Of a DNA stretch of 64,000 nt, positions 51,665 to 60,482 are shown one piece after another. Origin of the DNA: Paenibacillus barcinonensis (GTDB lineage Bacteria > Bacillota > Bacilli > Paenibacillales > Paenibacillaceae); the NCBI RefSeq assembly GCF_003217495.1, contig NZ_QJSW01000003.1, positions 248,001-312,000 on the forward strand. The letters run 5' to 3'. The notes under the pieces are model-generated. The model saw nothing but the letters and a program-made list of their open reading frames with translations, was not told where the DNA came from and searched no databases. How positions within the stretch are numbered: position 1 is the first letter of the stretch; each line of letters opens with the position of its first letter. Made by a program: the position numbers and the translations under genes.

Positions 51665-52342
51665 TTGAATTCAACTTATGTTCATGAGGTGAAGCTGCCT
51701 CCTCACTACGATAAAAACAAGCAGTACCCTGTTATTTTTGCACTGCATGGCATGGGATCAGACGAACGTAACATGCTTCAATTAATGGAGCCTTTGTCTT
51801 CCGATTTTATTATTATTGCCATTCGTGGATCTCTTGTTCAGGGCGGGGGATATGCTTATTTTCAGATCAAAAGCATAGGCAATCCTGTCCGCGAATTGTA
51901 CGACGCCTCGGTTCAGGGCTTGCAGCAGCTGATCATGGAGCTCTCTTCCCAATATGCGATCGACCCGGAACAGCGGTATATCACCGGCTTCAGTCAGGGC
52001 GCAATCATGGCGATGACACTGGCTCTCGTGATGGGCGATGCCATCAAAGGTATCGTGGCCATGAGTGGATACATTCCGAAATTTGTGAAAGAAGAATATA
52101 CACTCCAGCCTTCGCCCAACCTGTCTGCATTCATCTCGCATGGCGATCAGGACCACCTGTTCCCGCTCCAACTCGGTGAAGATAACGCTGCGTTTTTCCG
52201 CGTCTACACCGATCATGTCACTTATATGCCTTATAGCGGCGGTCATACAGTGACCCCTGAATTATATAGCGCACTCCAACACTTCCTTCGGACGAATGCC
52301 CTGGTAACTGCCGAAGATACGAAAGGAATGAACGAAGCATGA
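51665..52342 (+). CDS. Alpha/beta hydrolase, carboxylesterase/phospholipase family (MhqD-like)
   Basis: The 225-residue serine hydrolase has the oxyanion segment FALHGMGSDERNM, the nucleophile elbow GFSQGA (Ser near residue 119) and the Asp and His in HGDQDHLF and YSGGHTVTP. It resembles MhqD-type hydrolases of Bacillus found with quinone-responsive dioxygenases, so a role in aromatic-compound detoxification is an inference. The start is TTG 51665 behind GGAGGTGTATCCGT. Its end overlaps the dioxygenase gene by four bases. Confidence 0.88.
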   Translation: MNSTYVHEVKLPPHYDKNKQYPVIFALHGMGSDERNMLQLMEPLSSDFIIIAIRGSLVQGGGYAYFQIKSIGNPVRELYDASVQGLQQLIMELSSQYAIDPEQRYITGFSQGAIMAMTLALVMGDAIKGIVAMSGYIPKFVKEEYTLQPSPNLSAFISHGDQDHLFPLQLGEDNAAFFRVYTDHVTYMPYSGGHTVTPELYSALQHFLRTNALVTAEDTKGMNEA

Positions 52343-53112
52343 TGCCATCCCTGTTTATCGCTCATGGTGCACCTTCACTGGCGCTCGAGGAGAATGTATA
52401 CACCGAGTTTTTGCAAAAGCTTGGACAAGAACTGCCAAAACCAAAAGCCATTGTGCTGTTCTCGGCACACTGGGAGTCTGCTACGCAGCTTGTATCATCC
52501 GTACCGGACGCTTATGACACCATCTATGATTTTGGCGGTTTTCAACCTGAGCTTTATCAGATCAAGTATCCGGCTAAGGGACATACCGAGACAACAGCAG
52601 AAGTTGTAAAGCTGCTCACCGATGCAGGCATTTCTGTACAAACCGATGAGGTTCGCGGTCTGGACCATGGTGCTTGGGTTGTGCTGCGTCTGCTGTATCC
52701 TGAGGCAGACATCCCTGTGGTCGCTCTGTCCGTCAACCGCTATCTGACAGGGGAGCAGCAGTATCAAGTGGGGCAAGCCCTCGCTTCTCTGCGTGAACAG
52801 GATATTCTTGTCATTGGAAGTGGAGGCACCGTACACAACCTGCGACGTCTGAACTGGGAAAGCCAAGGCGTGGACTCCTGGGCCATGGAATTTGACAGCT
52901 GGATTCAAGATAAGCTGGAGCGCTGGGATACCGAAGCCCTCTTCGCTTATGACAAACTCGCTCCATCCGCTCAGGCAGCGGTCCCTACACCAGAGCATTT
53001 CGTGCCACTTCTGCTGGCGATGGGTGCAGGTGATGAGAAGAAACAGGCTTCCCTCTTGTTCCGGGCGTATCAGCTCGGCAACCTGAGCTTGTCCTGCTGG
53101 AGATTCGAATAA
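52339..53112 (+). CDS. LigB-family extradiol dioxygenase (DODA/YgiD type)
   Basis: The 257-residue protein is a member of the class III extradiol ring-cleavage dioxygenases. Its iron/zinc ligands are visible as His in FIAHGAPSL (residue 9), SAHWES (near 44) and GTVHNLRRL (near 165). The DHGAWVVL segment near 110 carries the catalytic His. Family members open catechol-type rings or DOPA; the true substrate is unknown. It is coupled to the hydrolase gene (ATGA overlap) and ends at the 53130 terminator. Confidence 0.9.
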   Translation: MMPSLFIAHGAPSLALEENVYTEFLQKLGQELPKPKAIVLFSAHWESATQLVSSVPDAYDTIYDFGGFQPELYQIKYPAKGHTETTAEVVKLLTDAGISVQTDEVRGLDHGAWVVLRLLYPEADIPVVALSVNRYLTGEQQYQVGQALASLREQDILVIGSGGTVHNLRRLNWESQGVDSWAMEFDSWIQDKLERWDTEALFAYDKLAPSAQAAVPTPEHFVPLLLAMGAGDEKKQASLLFRAYQLGNLSLSCWRFE

Positions 53113-53129
53113 AGAAGTGATATGTGAGA

Positions 53130-53169
53130 ACGTGAACGGTAAGGCTTCCTTGCCGCTCACGTTTTTTTG
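53130..53169 (+). terminator. Terminator after the dioxygenase gene
   Basis: ACGTGAaCGGtAAGG pairs with CCTTgCCGcTCACGT around CTT, then TTTTTTGG. Confidence 0.9.
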
Positions 53170-53272
53170 GACTGTTTGGAGATACCGACCACTGCTTAAT
53201 CAGACCTGAGGTTCACTTGTACACCGCTGCATTAGTTCATTCTGTAGAGACACCACTTGGGTCTATCGTTTC

Positions 53273-53302
53273 TTGTGCGAACCTTTGGAGTAAATCTATA
53301 CT
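53273..53302 (+). promoter_or_regulatory. Sigma-A-like promoter before the 23-residue ORF
   Basis: TTGTGC (53273-53278) and TATACT (53297-53302), 18-bp spacer. Predicted start near 53309, about 67 bases before the small ORF. Confidence 0.45.
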
Positions 53303-53375
53303 AGTTAGTGAGAAGAGCCGCGTTTTACAGGAACCGCTCGTACAACACCAATCACTCTCTCAGGAGGAGTATCTG

Positions 53376-53447
53376 ATGCCAGAACCACGTATTGAGGAAC
53401 TTATGGACGAGCTGCTGGAGCAATCCAATCGCAATCTGCGTGAGTAG
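53376..53447 (+). CDS. Candidate small protein, 23 residues
   Basis: ATG 53376 has a perfect AGGAGG with seven to nine bases of spacing. The frame codes MPEPRIEELMDELLEQSNRN plus three residues and stops at TAG. The peptide is acidic and has the heptad-like spacing of a single amphipathic helix (IEELMDELLEQ). It has no signal peptide or cysteine. It lies 186 bp upstream of the CDF transporter gene on the same strand and has its own promoter candidate. It may be a leader peptide for the transporter or an independent small protein. I know of no named family. Confidence 0.5.
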   Translation: MPEPRIEELMDELLEQSNRNLRE

Positions 53448-53632
53448 AGGCGATCGAATACTAGCTTGACTCATCTGAGAAGTCTCACTTGGATCAGATG
53501 TTGATATGACCATTTTTTCATAATGCTGGGAGAACCAAAGGCGGTTATAATAACATTTAGTGGAAATGCACAAGCTACCGGAATAAGGACTGTCTTTCTA
53601 CATCAACTACATCTCTGGGAGGAACTACCGAA

Positions 53633-54637
53633 GTGGCTGAATTACCAAAGTCTGAGGGCTTTATGTCTCTCGTCAAAAAAGGAAACACATCCTCCGCAGT
53701 AGCCATGGCCGGAAACGCCATACTTGCGTTATGTAAAGGAGGAGCCTTTATCTTCAGTGGCAGTGGCGCCATGTTTGCATCAGCGATGCACTCTCTGGCC
53801 GATGCCATTAACCAAGGGTTTGTTTTCGTCGGAAGTGTATTATCCGAGAAACAGCCTACACGCCGCTTTCCCACCGGATTCGGACGGGTCATCAACATTT
53901 TCTGCATGATTGCTGTCATCGTGGTGACGATCATGGCCTATGAAACGATTCACGAAGGTATTCACCTGCTCCGGCACCCTGCGGGTCACTCGGGGGATGG
54001 TCTGTGGATCAACATTGGCGTGCTTGTGCTTAATATTCTGATTGATGGGGCAATCCTCATCAAAGCGATGAAGGAGATTCTCAAGGAAGCCCGTGCTCCT
54101 AAAGCAACAGGCCTTGGACTCGTTCCGGCCGCAATCAAAAATGTCGGACGCGCTGCGCCTCCGACACGCCTCGTATTCTACGAGGATGTCGTGGCTGTGC
54201 TGGGCGCATCCCTTGCGTTGGTGTCTGTTGTAGTCATTGCACTAACCAACTTTGCCTTGCTCGACGGCATCGTAACCACCATCATCGGATGTTTGATGAT
54301 CGCCGTAGCTTTCCGTGTTGGTTATGACAACATGATTGGTTTGATTGGTGTGGCGGCACCGCAGGATGTTGAGGACAAAGTGTCCCGAACCATTCTGGCC
54401 GACAGCCATGTGGCTGATATTCAGATGATGCGCATCGTTCAGGAGGGCCGATATTACCATGTCGAGGGTCTGATTGAGCTGACAAAGGGACTTACCTTGG
54501 CTGATGCCGACGATATCAAATTCCGCATTCAGGAGAAGCTGATGCTGGACCCTGATATTGCCGATGCGGCGATCTCCATTATTGAGGATGACGGCGTAAG
54601 CAGCTGGGACAAGAAAGCATCGGATATCCCAACATAA
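53633..54637 (+). CDS. Cation diffusion facilitator (CDF) transporter
   Basis: The 334-residue membrane protein exports divalent metals such as zinc, manganese or iron in exchange for protons. It has six hydrophobic segments across about residues 25-240. HSLADAINQG (residues about 53-62) supplies the HxxxD metal-site pair, and FPTGFGRV follows it. The second site and C-terminal cytoplasmic domain (about 245-320) end with DPDIADAAISIIEDD. GTG 53633 follows GGGAGG. The sequence does not fix the metal. Confidence 0.9.
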   Translation: MAELPKSEGFMSLVKKGNTSSAVAMAGNAILALCKGGAFIFSGSGAMFASAMHSLADAINQGFVFVGSVLSEKQPTRRFPTGFGRVINIFCMIAVIVVTIMAYETIHEGIHLLRHPAGHSGDGLWINIGVLVLNILIDGAILIKAMKEILKEARAPKATGLGLVPAAIKNVGRAAPPTRLVFYEDVVAVLGASLALVSVVVIALTNFALLDGIVTTIIGCLMIAVAFRVGYDNMIGLIGVAAPQDVEDKVSRTILADSHVADIQMMRIVQEGRYYHVEGLIELTKGLTLADADDIKFRIQEKLMLDPDIADAAISIIEDDGVSSWDKKASDIPT

Positions 54638-54706
54638 AGGGATATGCTACAAATACCTGTATCCATTGAACGGACATGAGATAATCCGCAATCCAGATGA
54701 AAGACG

Positions 54707-54752
54707 AATAGACGAAGCAGGACGCAGCCTGTTTCGTCTATTTTAATTTTAT
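54707..54752 (+). terminator. Terminator after the CDF gene
   Basis: AATAGACGAAgCAGG pairs with CCTGtTTCGTCTATT, followed by TTAATTTTAT. Confidence 0.8.
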
Positions 54753-54834
54753 GTTCAACCCGCTTGTGTACTCGTCTCCGTATGATTCCGCTTGATGCGT
54801 AGATGCGGATTGGATCATTATTGCTGAATCGGGC

Positions 54835-55422
54835 TTACCGCGCTTGCTTCATCCCCATCTCCTTCACCTTATCCAGCCATTTCTGACGGAATCCATCCGT
54901 GGAATTGCGGATTGGACTAATGTCGGTCACGCGTACCGGGGATATGCCGCTGAATTTAAGGATGTTGTTTTTCATGAGTCTGTGACCCACGCTTCCGTAC
55001 ACCAATGCATTGTACAAGCGGGGCGTGTCGGAAGTTACGATGAGCTGTGCAGACTTGCCTTTAAGCAATTTGTCCCAAAGCACTGAGTTTTCCCGATATC
55101 TCATGGCAAATCCGGGCAGGAAAATCCGATCAATAAACCCTTTCAGCACAGCAGGCATCGTTCCCCACCACATCGGATAAACAAACACCAGATGATCCGC
55201 CCAGCGGATCAATTCCTGAGCTTTCAGCAGATCGGGCTCCAGCTCTGTCCGCTGACGATAGCCGTATCGCAAATTGGGATTAAACTCGATCTCGCTCAGA
55301 TCAATCAGTTCCACAGACGCGCCTGATTTTCTTGCACCCTCTGCATAAGATTCCGATAATGCTTTGCAATAACTTTGCGGATCAGGGTGACCGTTAATGA
55401 TGACAATTTTATTTGCATTCAT
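54835..55422 (-). CDS. NAD(P)H:quinone reductase, flavodoxin-like fold
   Basis: This 195-residue cytoplasmic flavoprotein of the NQO/KefF/MdaB type has IVIINGHPDPQSYCKALSESY (FMN phosphate loop) at residues 6-26 and the active-site strand DHLVFVYPMWWGTMPAVLKG near 78-97. It reduces quinones or other electrophiles by two electrons. ATG 55422 follows AGGAGG. It is divergent from an AraC-type regulator 135 bp away, which probably controls it. Confidence 0.93.
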   Translation of the reverse strand: MNANKIVIINGHPDPQSYCKALSESYAEGARKSGASVELIDLSEIEFNPNLRYGYRQRTELEPDLLKAQELIRWADHLVFVYPMWWGTMPAVLKGFIDRIFLPGFAMRYRENSVLWDKLLKGKSAQLIVTSDTPRLYNALVYGSVGHRLMKNNILKFSGISPVRVTDISPIRNSTDGFRQKWLDKVKEMGMKQAR

Positions 55423-55556
55423 TCTTGTATTCCTCCTGTATAATATGGTTCATGAAGTTCGATGAAACCGATATATTACAAGCATAGAGTGAGCAAAGGC
55501 ATAAACCTATGATCAACGGCGCTGAATCATTGCGGATTCGCGCAAACGGAGGAATT

Positions 55557-56591
55557 ATGAAACATCTCAATCAAAGCGTCTCGATGAGCATGGTATATCC
55601 TATTCTCAAAACGCTGGTGCACAAAGGCTTCGACCCCGAATCTTTTTTCAAAGACATGGCTATTGATCCTGTCATGACGGAAAACCCCGATGCACGGATT
55701 CCCGTCAACGAACTGGAGCGAATCATGCGGTGCGCTGCTGATTATACAAATGATCTGTATTTTGGATTAAATCAGGGCGGACGACTGGATTTTGCAGACC
55801 TGGGCCTGCCCGGGTATGTCATGATGCACTCCAAAACAATCGGGGATGCGCTAACGGCTTATCAGCGGTATAACGATATTTTGTATAGCGGATTTCAGCT
55901 GGATTGGCAGGTCGATGGAGCGGATGTGATCATTCAGTTGTCTGTGCAAAATGAAGATATGCCCATGTCCCGTCATTGTGTCGAGGATATGGCTGTTTCG
56001 GTACTGCATCTGATCAACAAGCTGGCGAATCGCCGGGCTGGCGTGAAAGAGGTGCTCTTTCGTCATGATGCACCTGATGCTGCTGGTGACCTCTCTCCTT
56101 ACATCGCTTCATTTGGCGTTACACCTCAATTCGGCGCCGCACACACACTCCTGCGGATGTCCAAAGATATTTTGACACAGCCCGTATTGTATTCGGATGC
56201 CAGGATGCTGAAGGTGTTTGAGACCATGGCCGAGGAAAGCAAAGCAGATTTGTATGCTTCCCAGCCATTCTCAAGCAAGGTGAGCGGCTGGATTGTGGAG
56301 AGTCTGCCCTCCTTCTTTCCCACATTACAACATACCGCAGCGCATCTTGGCGTGAGCATTCGCACACTTCAGAGCAGATTGCGTGAAGAAGGCACCACCT
56401 TTAACGAAATTTCCGTCCAGGTACGGAAGCAGATGGCGCAGCGTTATTTACAAAGAGGTACCTATTCGGTGGGCGATATTGCATATGCCCTTCATTTTTC
56501 AGAACAAAGCGCATTTCAGAGCGCATTCAAGAAGTGGACTGGGCAGACACCCGGACAATACCGGGCTAGTCTCGTTCAAACACAACTGTAA
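55557..56591 (+). CDS. AraC-family transcriptional regulator (arabinose_bd/OruR-like)
   Basis: The 344-residue regulator has an N-terminal ligand domain of the arabinose-binding AraC type (about residues 10-190: PILKTLVHKGFDPESFF, LGLPGYVMMHSKTIGDAL) and a C-terminal double helix-turn-helix (about 245-338: LQHTAAHLGVSIRTLQSRLR, VGDIAYALHFSEQSAFQSAF, FKKWTGQTPGQYR). ATG 55557 has GGAGG six bases upstream; the longer frame from 55509 has no site. It is divergent from the quinone reductase, its likely target. Confidence 0.92.
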   Translation: MKHLNQSVSMSMVYPILKTLVHKGFDPESFFKDMAIDPVMTENPDARIPVNELERIMRCAADYTNDLYFGLNQGGRLDFADLGLPGYVMMHSKTIGDALTAYQRYNDILYSGFQLDWQVDGADVIIQLSVQNEDMPMSRHCVEDMAVSVLHLINKLANRRAGVKEVLFRHDAPDAAGDLSPYIASFGVTPQFGAAHTLLRMSKDILTQPVLYSDARMLKVFETMAEESKADLYASQPFSSKVSGWIVESLPSFFPTLQHTAAHLGVSIRTLQSRLREEGTTFNEISVQVRKQMAQRYLQRGTYSVGDIAYALHFSEQSAFQSAFKKWTGQTPGQYRASLVQTQL

Positions 56592-56690
56592 CGACGCGGA
56601 TGCACGTTCAAACGTTTATAATCTCACCCTAAGCAGGGGAGCAGGAACAGTAACATGGAAAGAGCATGGCTGCTACATGACTATAGGCAA

Positions 56691-56715
56691 CTTACCTAGA
56701 CTTTAGTCTAGGTTA
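56691..56715. promoter_or_regulatory. Near-perfect palindrome upstream of the small membrane-protein gene
   Basis: ACCTAGACT-TT-AGTCTAGGT, nine perfect pairs, extended by CTTA/TAAG with one unpaired base. It lies 118 bp before the next start codon. It has no T run, so it is more likely an operator than a terminator. Confidence 0.55.
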
Positions 56716-56832
56716 AGTTTAACGCCGAAGACGGAGGTTGCTGTTTTCCAGTTCATGGTATGCTGTGAGTAACGAAAGTCATGAATACATACGCACGGGA
56801 TAATGATTCCACATCCAAAAAGGAGAGAAATT

Positions 56833-57333
56833 ATGGCTAAACGTACGATTCTGGCACCTGTTCTGATTTTGCTGGGTGTTTACCTGATTCTGAATCAAGG
56901 GGGCAACATGGGGCCGGGCACGATCTTTGCTACCTTCTGGCCTACGCTGTTTGTTATTCCGCTAGGACTGTTCTTCCACTGGCTATACTTCTCCATGATC
57001 GGCCGAGGGGTCGGGCTGCTGGTTCCAGGCGGGCTGCTGCTGACTGTGGGTATCGTCTGTCAGATCGCGATGCTGTTTAATAACTGGGGAACGATGTGGC
57101 CAGGCTTCATTCTGGCACCAGCTGTGGGTCTGTTCGAGCTCTACTGGTTTGGTGGCCGCAATAAATGGCTGCTCATTCCGATTAACATTTTGACGGTGCT
57201 TTCACTGCTGTTCTTCTCCGTCATGTCTATCGGATCAGTGTTAAGCAACATGAGCTATCTTCAGCCATTTGTGGCGATTGCGCTAATTGTGGGTGGGGCT
57301 TGGATCATCATGGGACGCAAAAAACATATGTAG
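56833..57333 (+). CDS. Small multi-helix membrane protein (LiaF-N/DUF5668-like)
   Basis: The 166-residue protein is almost entirely hydrophobic, with about five to six helices: TILAPVLILLGVYLILNQG at the start, TFWPTLFVIPLGLFF, and a repeat of the theme with TMWPGFILAPAVGLFELYW. The last helix ends in a basic tail (MGRKKHM). The pattern resembles the N-terminal membrane part of LiaF and related DUF5668 proteins, but the C-terminal sensor part is absent. ATG 56833 follows AAAAAGGAGAG. Function unknown; an envelope-stress role is only a guess. Confidence 0.75.
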   Translation: MAKRTILAPVLILLGVYLILNQGGNMGPGTIFATFWPTLFVIPLGLFFHWLYFSMIGRGVGLLVPGGLLLTVGIVCQIAMLFNNWGTMWPGFILAPAVGLFELYWFGGRNKWLLIPINILTVLSLLFFSVMSIGSVLSNMSYLQPFVAIALIVGGAWIIMGRKKHM

Positions 57334-57406
57334 TGGCAATGATATAAGATGCAAAGGCTTAATTACACTAGGCCACTCCGCGCGCAGAGTAATCTTCCGA
57401 TCGCTG

Positions 57407-57458
57407 TTATCCCCAGATTTTTCTGAATCTCATATCATATGAGAAAATCCGGGGATAA
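57407..57458. other. Long imperfect hairpin
   Basis: TTATCCCC pairs with GGGGATAA, and the interior CTCATAT/ATATGAG forms a second perfect stem, with a bulged region between. It has no T run at either end. Confidence 0.5.
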
Positions 57459-57574
57459 AGGCGAACGCTTCGCTTCTCCAGCTTATCTCTGCCCTCTCCG
57501 TTAACGTGTAATTTTTCGTTGGATCTAATATCGCACTTCAATACTTTTTGCTCTGAAGCAGGGTAAAAGAAATG

Positions 57575-57615
57575 AACCTCCCCTGAATCATTAGGTGATC
57601 AGGAGAGGTTTTTGT
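57575..57615 (+). terminator. Terminator (plus strand)
   Basis: AACCTCcCCTGA pairs with TCAGGaGAGGTT, then TTTGTGG. Weak T run. Confidence 0.65.
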
Positions 57616-57660
57616 GGTTATATGAGCCCACTGGCGTGGGGATTATCCTTGACCAAATAT

Positions 57661-57701
57661 AAAGAAGCAGCCCCCATTGATGCAGGAGCTGCTTCTTTTT
57701 T
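57661..57701. terminator. Terminator between potD and the upstream unit
   Basis: AAAGAAGCAGC pairs with GCTGCTTCTTT, followed by TTTTG on the plus strand. It may also serve potD on the minus strand, where the tail is TTCTTTATATTTG. Confidence 0.7.
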
Positions 57702-57794
57702 GACACAATATATCCAGAAAGTTGAACATCAGCAATCAAACTCTTGCTGCGGGAAAATGTTACCTGACATTTTACAGGAGCCTTATTGCCCAGC

Positions 57795-58868
57795 TTATTT
57801 ACTATGCATTTTAAATTCGAGGAACAAGTCGTTATAATGCGATAGCATTTTTTTACCCAAATTGTTGTAGACCTCCAGCTTGCTTGTCAGCGTCTCGTCC
57901 GGGTAGAAGCGCTCATCCTGCGAGATGTCTGCAGGCAGCAGCTTGAGTGCCTCCGCATTCGGTGTGGAGTATCCAACATACTCGGCGTTGCGTGCAGCAT
58001 GATCCGGGTCCAGCATGAAGTTAATGAACTGGTGCGCACCCTCCACATTTTTGGCTGTTTTCGGGATGACCATGCTGTCGAACCACAGGTTAGAGCCTTC
58101 CTCCGGCACCTTGTAATCGAGCTTGTCGTTCTGGTCCATGATCTCGGACGCATCGCCCGACCATACGAGCCCGACGGCTGCTTCTTCGTTGGCGAGAAGC
58201 ATTTTGATCTCATCCCCGACGATGGCTCTTACATTCGGCGTCAAGGTCGATAATTTTTTCAACGCAGCCTGAAGATGGTCCTCGTTCGTATCATTGAGGG
58301 AATAACCCAAACTATTCAGGCCCATGCCGATAACCTCACGCGCGCCATCGAGCAGCAGGATCTGGTTTTTCAAACGGGGGTCCCACAGGTCATTCCAGCT
58401 ATCAAACGTCAAATCACCCACCAGCTCCGGGTTGTATACGATGCCCACCGTTCCCCAGAAATACGGAATGGAGAATTGGTTATTCGGATCGTAGGACAGG
58501 TTCAGGAACCGGGCGTCGATGTTTTTCAGGTTGGGCAGCTTGCTGTGATCAATCGGAACGAGCAGGTTTTCCTCTTTCATTTTGCTAATCGCATATTCGG
58601 AAGGAATGGCTACATCAAACGTCGTGCCGCCCTGCTCAATTTTGGTCAGCATCGCTTCGTTGGAGTCAAACGTCTGATAGATGACCTTCATGCCGGACTC
58701 GGCCTCAAATTCCTTGAGCAGCTCCGGGTCGATATAATCCCCCCAGTTGTAGATGGTTAACGTATTGCCGCCGGAATACCCCTGACTTTTGTTGAGATAG
58801 GAAGCAAGAATCATCAGGGCAAAGGCGGCCACAAACACAAGCGCAAATGTTCGTACCAACTGTTTCAT
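57795..58868 (-). CDS. potD: Spermidine/putrescine-binding protein PotD (membrane-anchored)
   Basis: PotD is the extracellular polyamine-binding component of the PotABCD importer. The 357-residue protein has TLTIYNWGDYIDPELLKEFE (residues 36-55), typical of PotD/PotF, and YNPELVGDLTFDSWNDLWDP near 145. Aromatic and acidic pocket residues occur as in the family. The N-terminus has one hydrophobic helix (about 6-24) but no lipobox cysteine, so it is probably anchored by an uncleaved helix. ATG 58868 overlaps the potC stop by four bases. Confidence 0.93.
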   Translation of the reverse strand: MKQLVRTFALVFVAAFALMILASYLNKSQGYSGGNTLTIYNWGDYIDPELLKEFEAESGMKVIYQTFDSNEAMLTKIEQGGTTFDVAIPSEYAISKMKEENLLVPIDHSKLPNLKNIDARFLNLSYDPNNQFSIPYFWGTVGIVYNPELVGDLTFDSWNDLWDPRLKNQILLLDGAREVIGMGLNSLGYSLNDTNEDHLQAALKKLSTLTPNVRAIVGDEIKMLLANEEAAVGLVWSGDASEIMDQNDKLDYKVPEEGSNLWFDSMVIPKTAKNVEGAHQFINFMLDPDHAARNAEYVGYSTPNAEALKLLPADISQDERFYPDETLTSKLEVYNNLGKKMLSHYNDLFLEFKMHSK

Positions 58869-59674
58869 GGACGCAGCCCCTTTCCTCCAGGTGGTATGCG
58901 TGTTGCCCGGCGGTTAATGAAGTAATATCCGACCACCAGCAGCACTGTGAGCAGGAACAGCAGGGTCGACAATGCATTGATGGACAGCGACACACCCTGC
59001 CTTGCTCTGGAGTAAATCTCCACCGAGAGCGTGGAGTAACCATTGCCCGTCACAAAGAACGTTACCGCAAAATCATCGAGCGAGTACGTCAATGCCATGA
59101 AAAATCCGGCAAAAATACCCGGCTTCACGTAAGGCAGCACGACACGCGTCAGTATCTGCCATGACCCTGCGCCGAGATCACGAGCCGCATCCATCAGGGT
59201 TGGGCTCATCTCCTGTAGCTTTGGCAGCACCATGATGACCACAATCGGCACACTGAATGCGATATGTGACAGCAGCACGGACGTAAAGCCCAGCTTGATG
59301 CCTATCATCGTAAACAGAATCAGGAACGATGCACCGATGATGACATCGGGACTTACAATCAGCACGTTGTTAAGGGATAACAGCGTATTCTTTGTACGTT
59401 TGCGACGCACATGATAGATCGCCAGTGCACCCGCCACACCCAGAATCGTTGAGATCGCCGAGGACAACAGCGCAATAATAAATGTATTTAAAACAATAAT
59501 CAGCAGCCGGGTATCCGCAAATACTTCCCTGTACCATTCCAGCGTAAAGCCTTCAAACCCGCGCATATGCCCGCCGCTGTTGAAGGAATAGAAGATCAGA
59601 TAGGCAATCGGTGCGTACAAAATGGCAAATACAACCGCTAAATAGACGTTAGATAGCTTTCCGTTTCTTCCCAT
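58865..59674 (-). CDS. potC: Polyamine ABC transporter permease PotC
   Basis: The 269-residue permease has six membrane helices and the EAA cytoplasmic loop MDAARDLGAGSWQILTRVVLP (key residues A-A-R-D-L-G near 160). It pairs with PotB to form the channel. The start [21 protein letters not shown] fits the family. ATG 59674 follows AAGGAGG and overlaps the 3' end of potB by 26 bases. Confidence 0.94.
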   Translation of the reverse strand: MGRNGKLSNVYLAVVFAILYAPIAYLIFYSFNSGGHMRGFEGFTLEWYREVFADTRLLIIVLNTFIIALLSSAISTILGVAGALAIYHVRRKRTKNTLLSLNNVLIVSPDVIIGASFLILFTMIGIKLGFTSVLLSHIAFSVPIVVIMVLPKLQEMSPTLMDAARDLGAGSWQILTRVVLPYVKPGIFAGFFMALTYSLDDFAVTFFVTGNGYSTLSVEIYSRARQGVSLSINALSTLLFLLTVLLVVGYYFINRRATRIPPGGKGLRP

Positions 59675-60482
59675 TTCGCACCTCCTTCTTGCCTGATCCG
59701 GTCAGAAACATAATGACTGCCATGGCGATAATCAAAAAGACAGCAATCGTCGAGCCCATGCCCCAGTCCTGGGTGACGAGAAAATGCTGCTCAATCGCTG
59801 TACCCAGCGTAATAACACGGTTCCCGGCGATCAGACGGGTAATCATAAACAGGGACAGGGCCGGGATAAATACGGCCTGGCAGCCTGATTTCACTCCGCT
59901 GAGTGTCAGTGGGAAGATGACACGGCGGAACGTCAGCCATGATGAAGCGCCGAGGTCCCGTGCGGCATAGATCAGGGACGGATTCATCTCCTCCAGCGCG
60001 TTGAAGATCGGCAGAATCATAAACGGAATGAAGATGTACACCGAGACAAAAATAAAGCTGAAATCGGTGAACAAAATCTGCTGCGACCCAATACCCACCA
60101 CTTCGAGCAGGGAGTTGGTCAGTCCGTACGTACCGAACAGGCCAATGAAGGCGTACGCTTTTAACAGAAGGTTAATCCAGCTTGGCAGAATAATCAGAAG
60201 TAGCCATAGCTGCTTATGCTTGGTCCGGGTCAGCATGTACGCTGTCGGATAAGAGATGAGCAGTGAGAAGGCTGTAATCAGAAACGCATACCAGAACGAG
60301 CTCAGCGTCATCTGCATATATACCGGCGTAAAGAACCGCGCATAGTTGCCGAATGTGAAATTGCCCTGCACATCAAAGAACGAATAATAGATGACCAGCA
60401 GCACCGGCGCTACAACGAACAACACCATCCATAACACATATGGAATCAGATACGCATTGCGCGTGCTCGATTTAGTCTGCAT
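59649..60482 (-). CDS. potB: Polyamine ABC transporter permease PotB
   Basis: The 277-residue permease has six membrane helices and the EAA loop [20 protein letters not shown]. It has [21 protein letters not shown] near the start, the segment after helix 1 that is usual for PotB. ATG 60482 (MQTKSS) has GAGG upstream and overlaps potA by 11 bases; the ORF could open 18 codons earlier but without a site. It ends in a basic tail. Confidence 0.92.
   Translation of the reverse strand: MQTKSSTRNAYLIPYVLWMVLFVVAPVLLVIYYSFFDVQGNFTFGNYARFFTPVYMQMTLSSFWYAFLITAFSLLISYPTAYMLTRTKHKQLWLLLIILPSWINLLLKAYAFIGLFGTYGLTNSLLEVVGIGSQQILFTDFSFIFVSVYIFIPFMILPIFNALEEMNPSLIYAARDLGASSWLTFRRVIFPLTLSGVKSGCQAVFIPALSLFMITRLIAGNRVITLGTAIEQHFLVTQDWGMGSTIAVFLIIAMAVIMFLTGSGKKEVRNGKKRKAI

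Larger units (their letters stand above)
57334..57794. other. Intergenic region with three hairpins
   Basis: The 461-bp gap between the convergent membrane-protein and potD genes holds a long AT-rich hairpin (57407-57458) and two terminators (57575-57615, 57661-57701). The 80-codon frame at 57595 runs through both terminators and is not accepted. Confidence 0.7.

Noticed and set aside
57595..57837. 80-codon plus-strand frame before potD
   Set aside because: It runs through a terminator hairpin and into the potD 3' end; no start signal.
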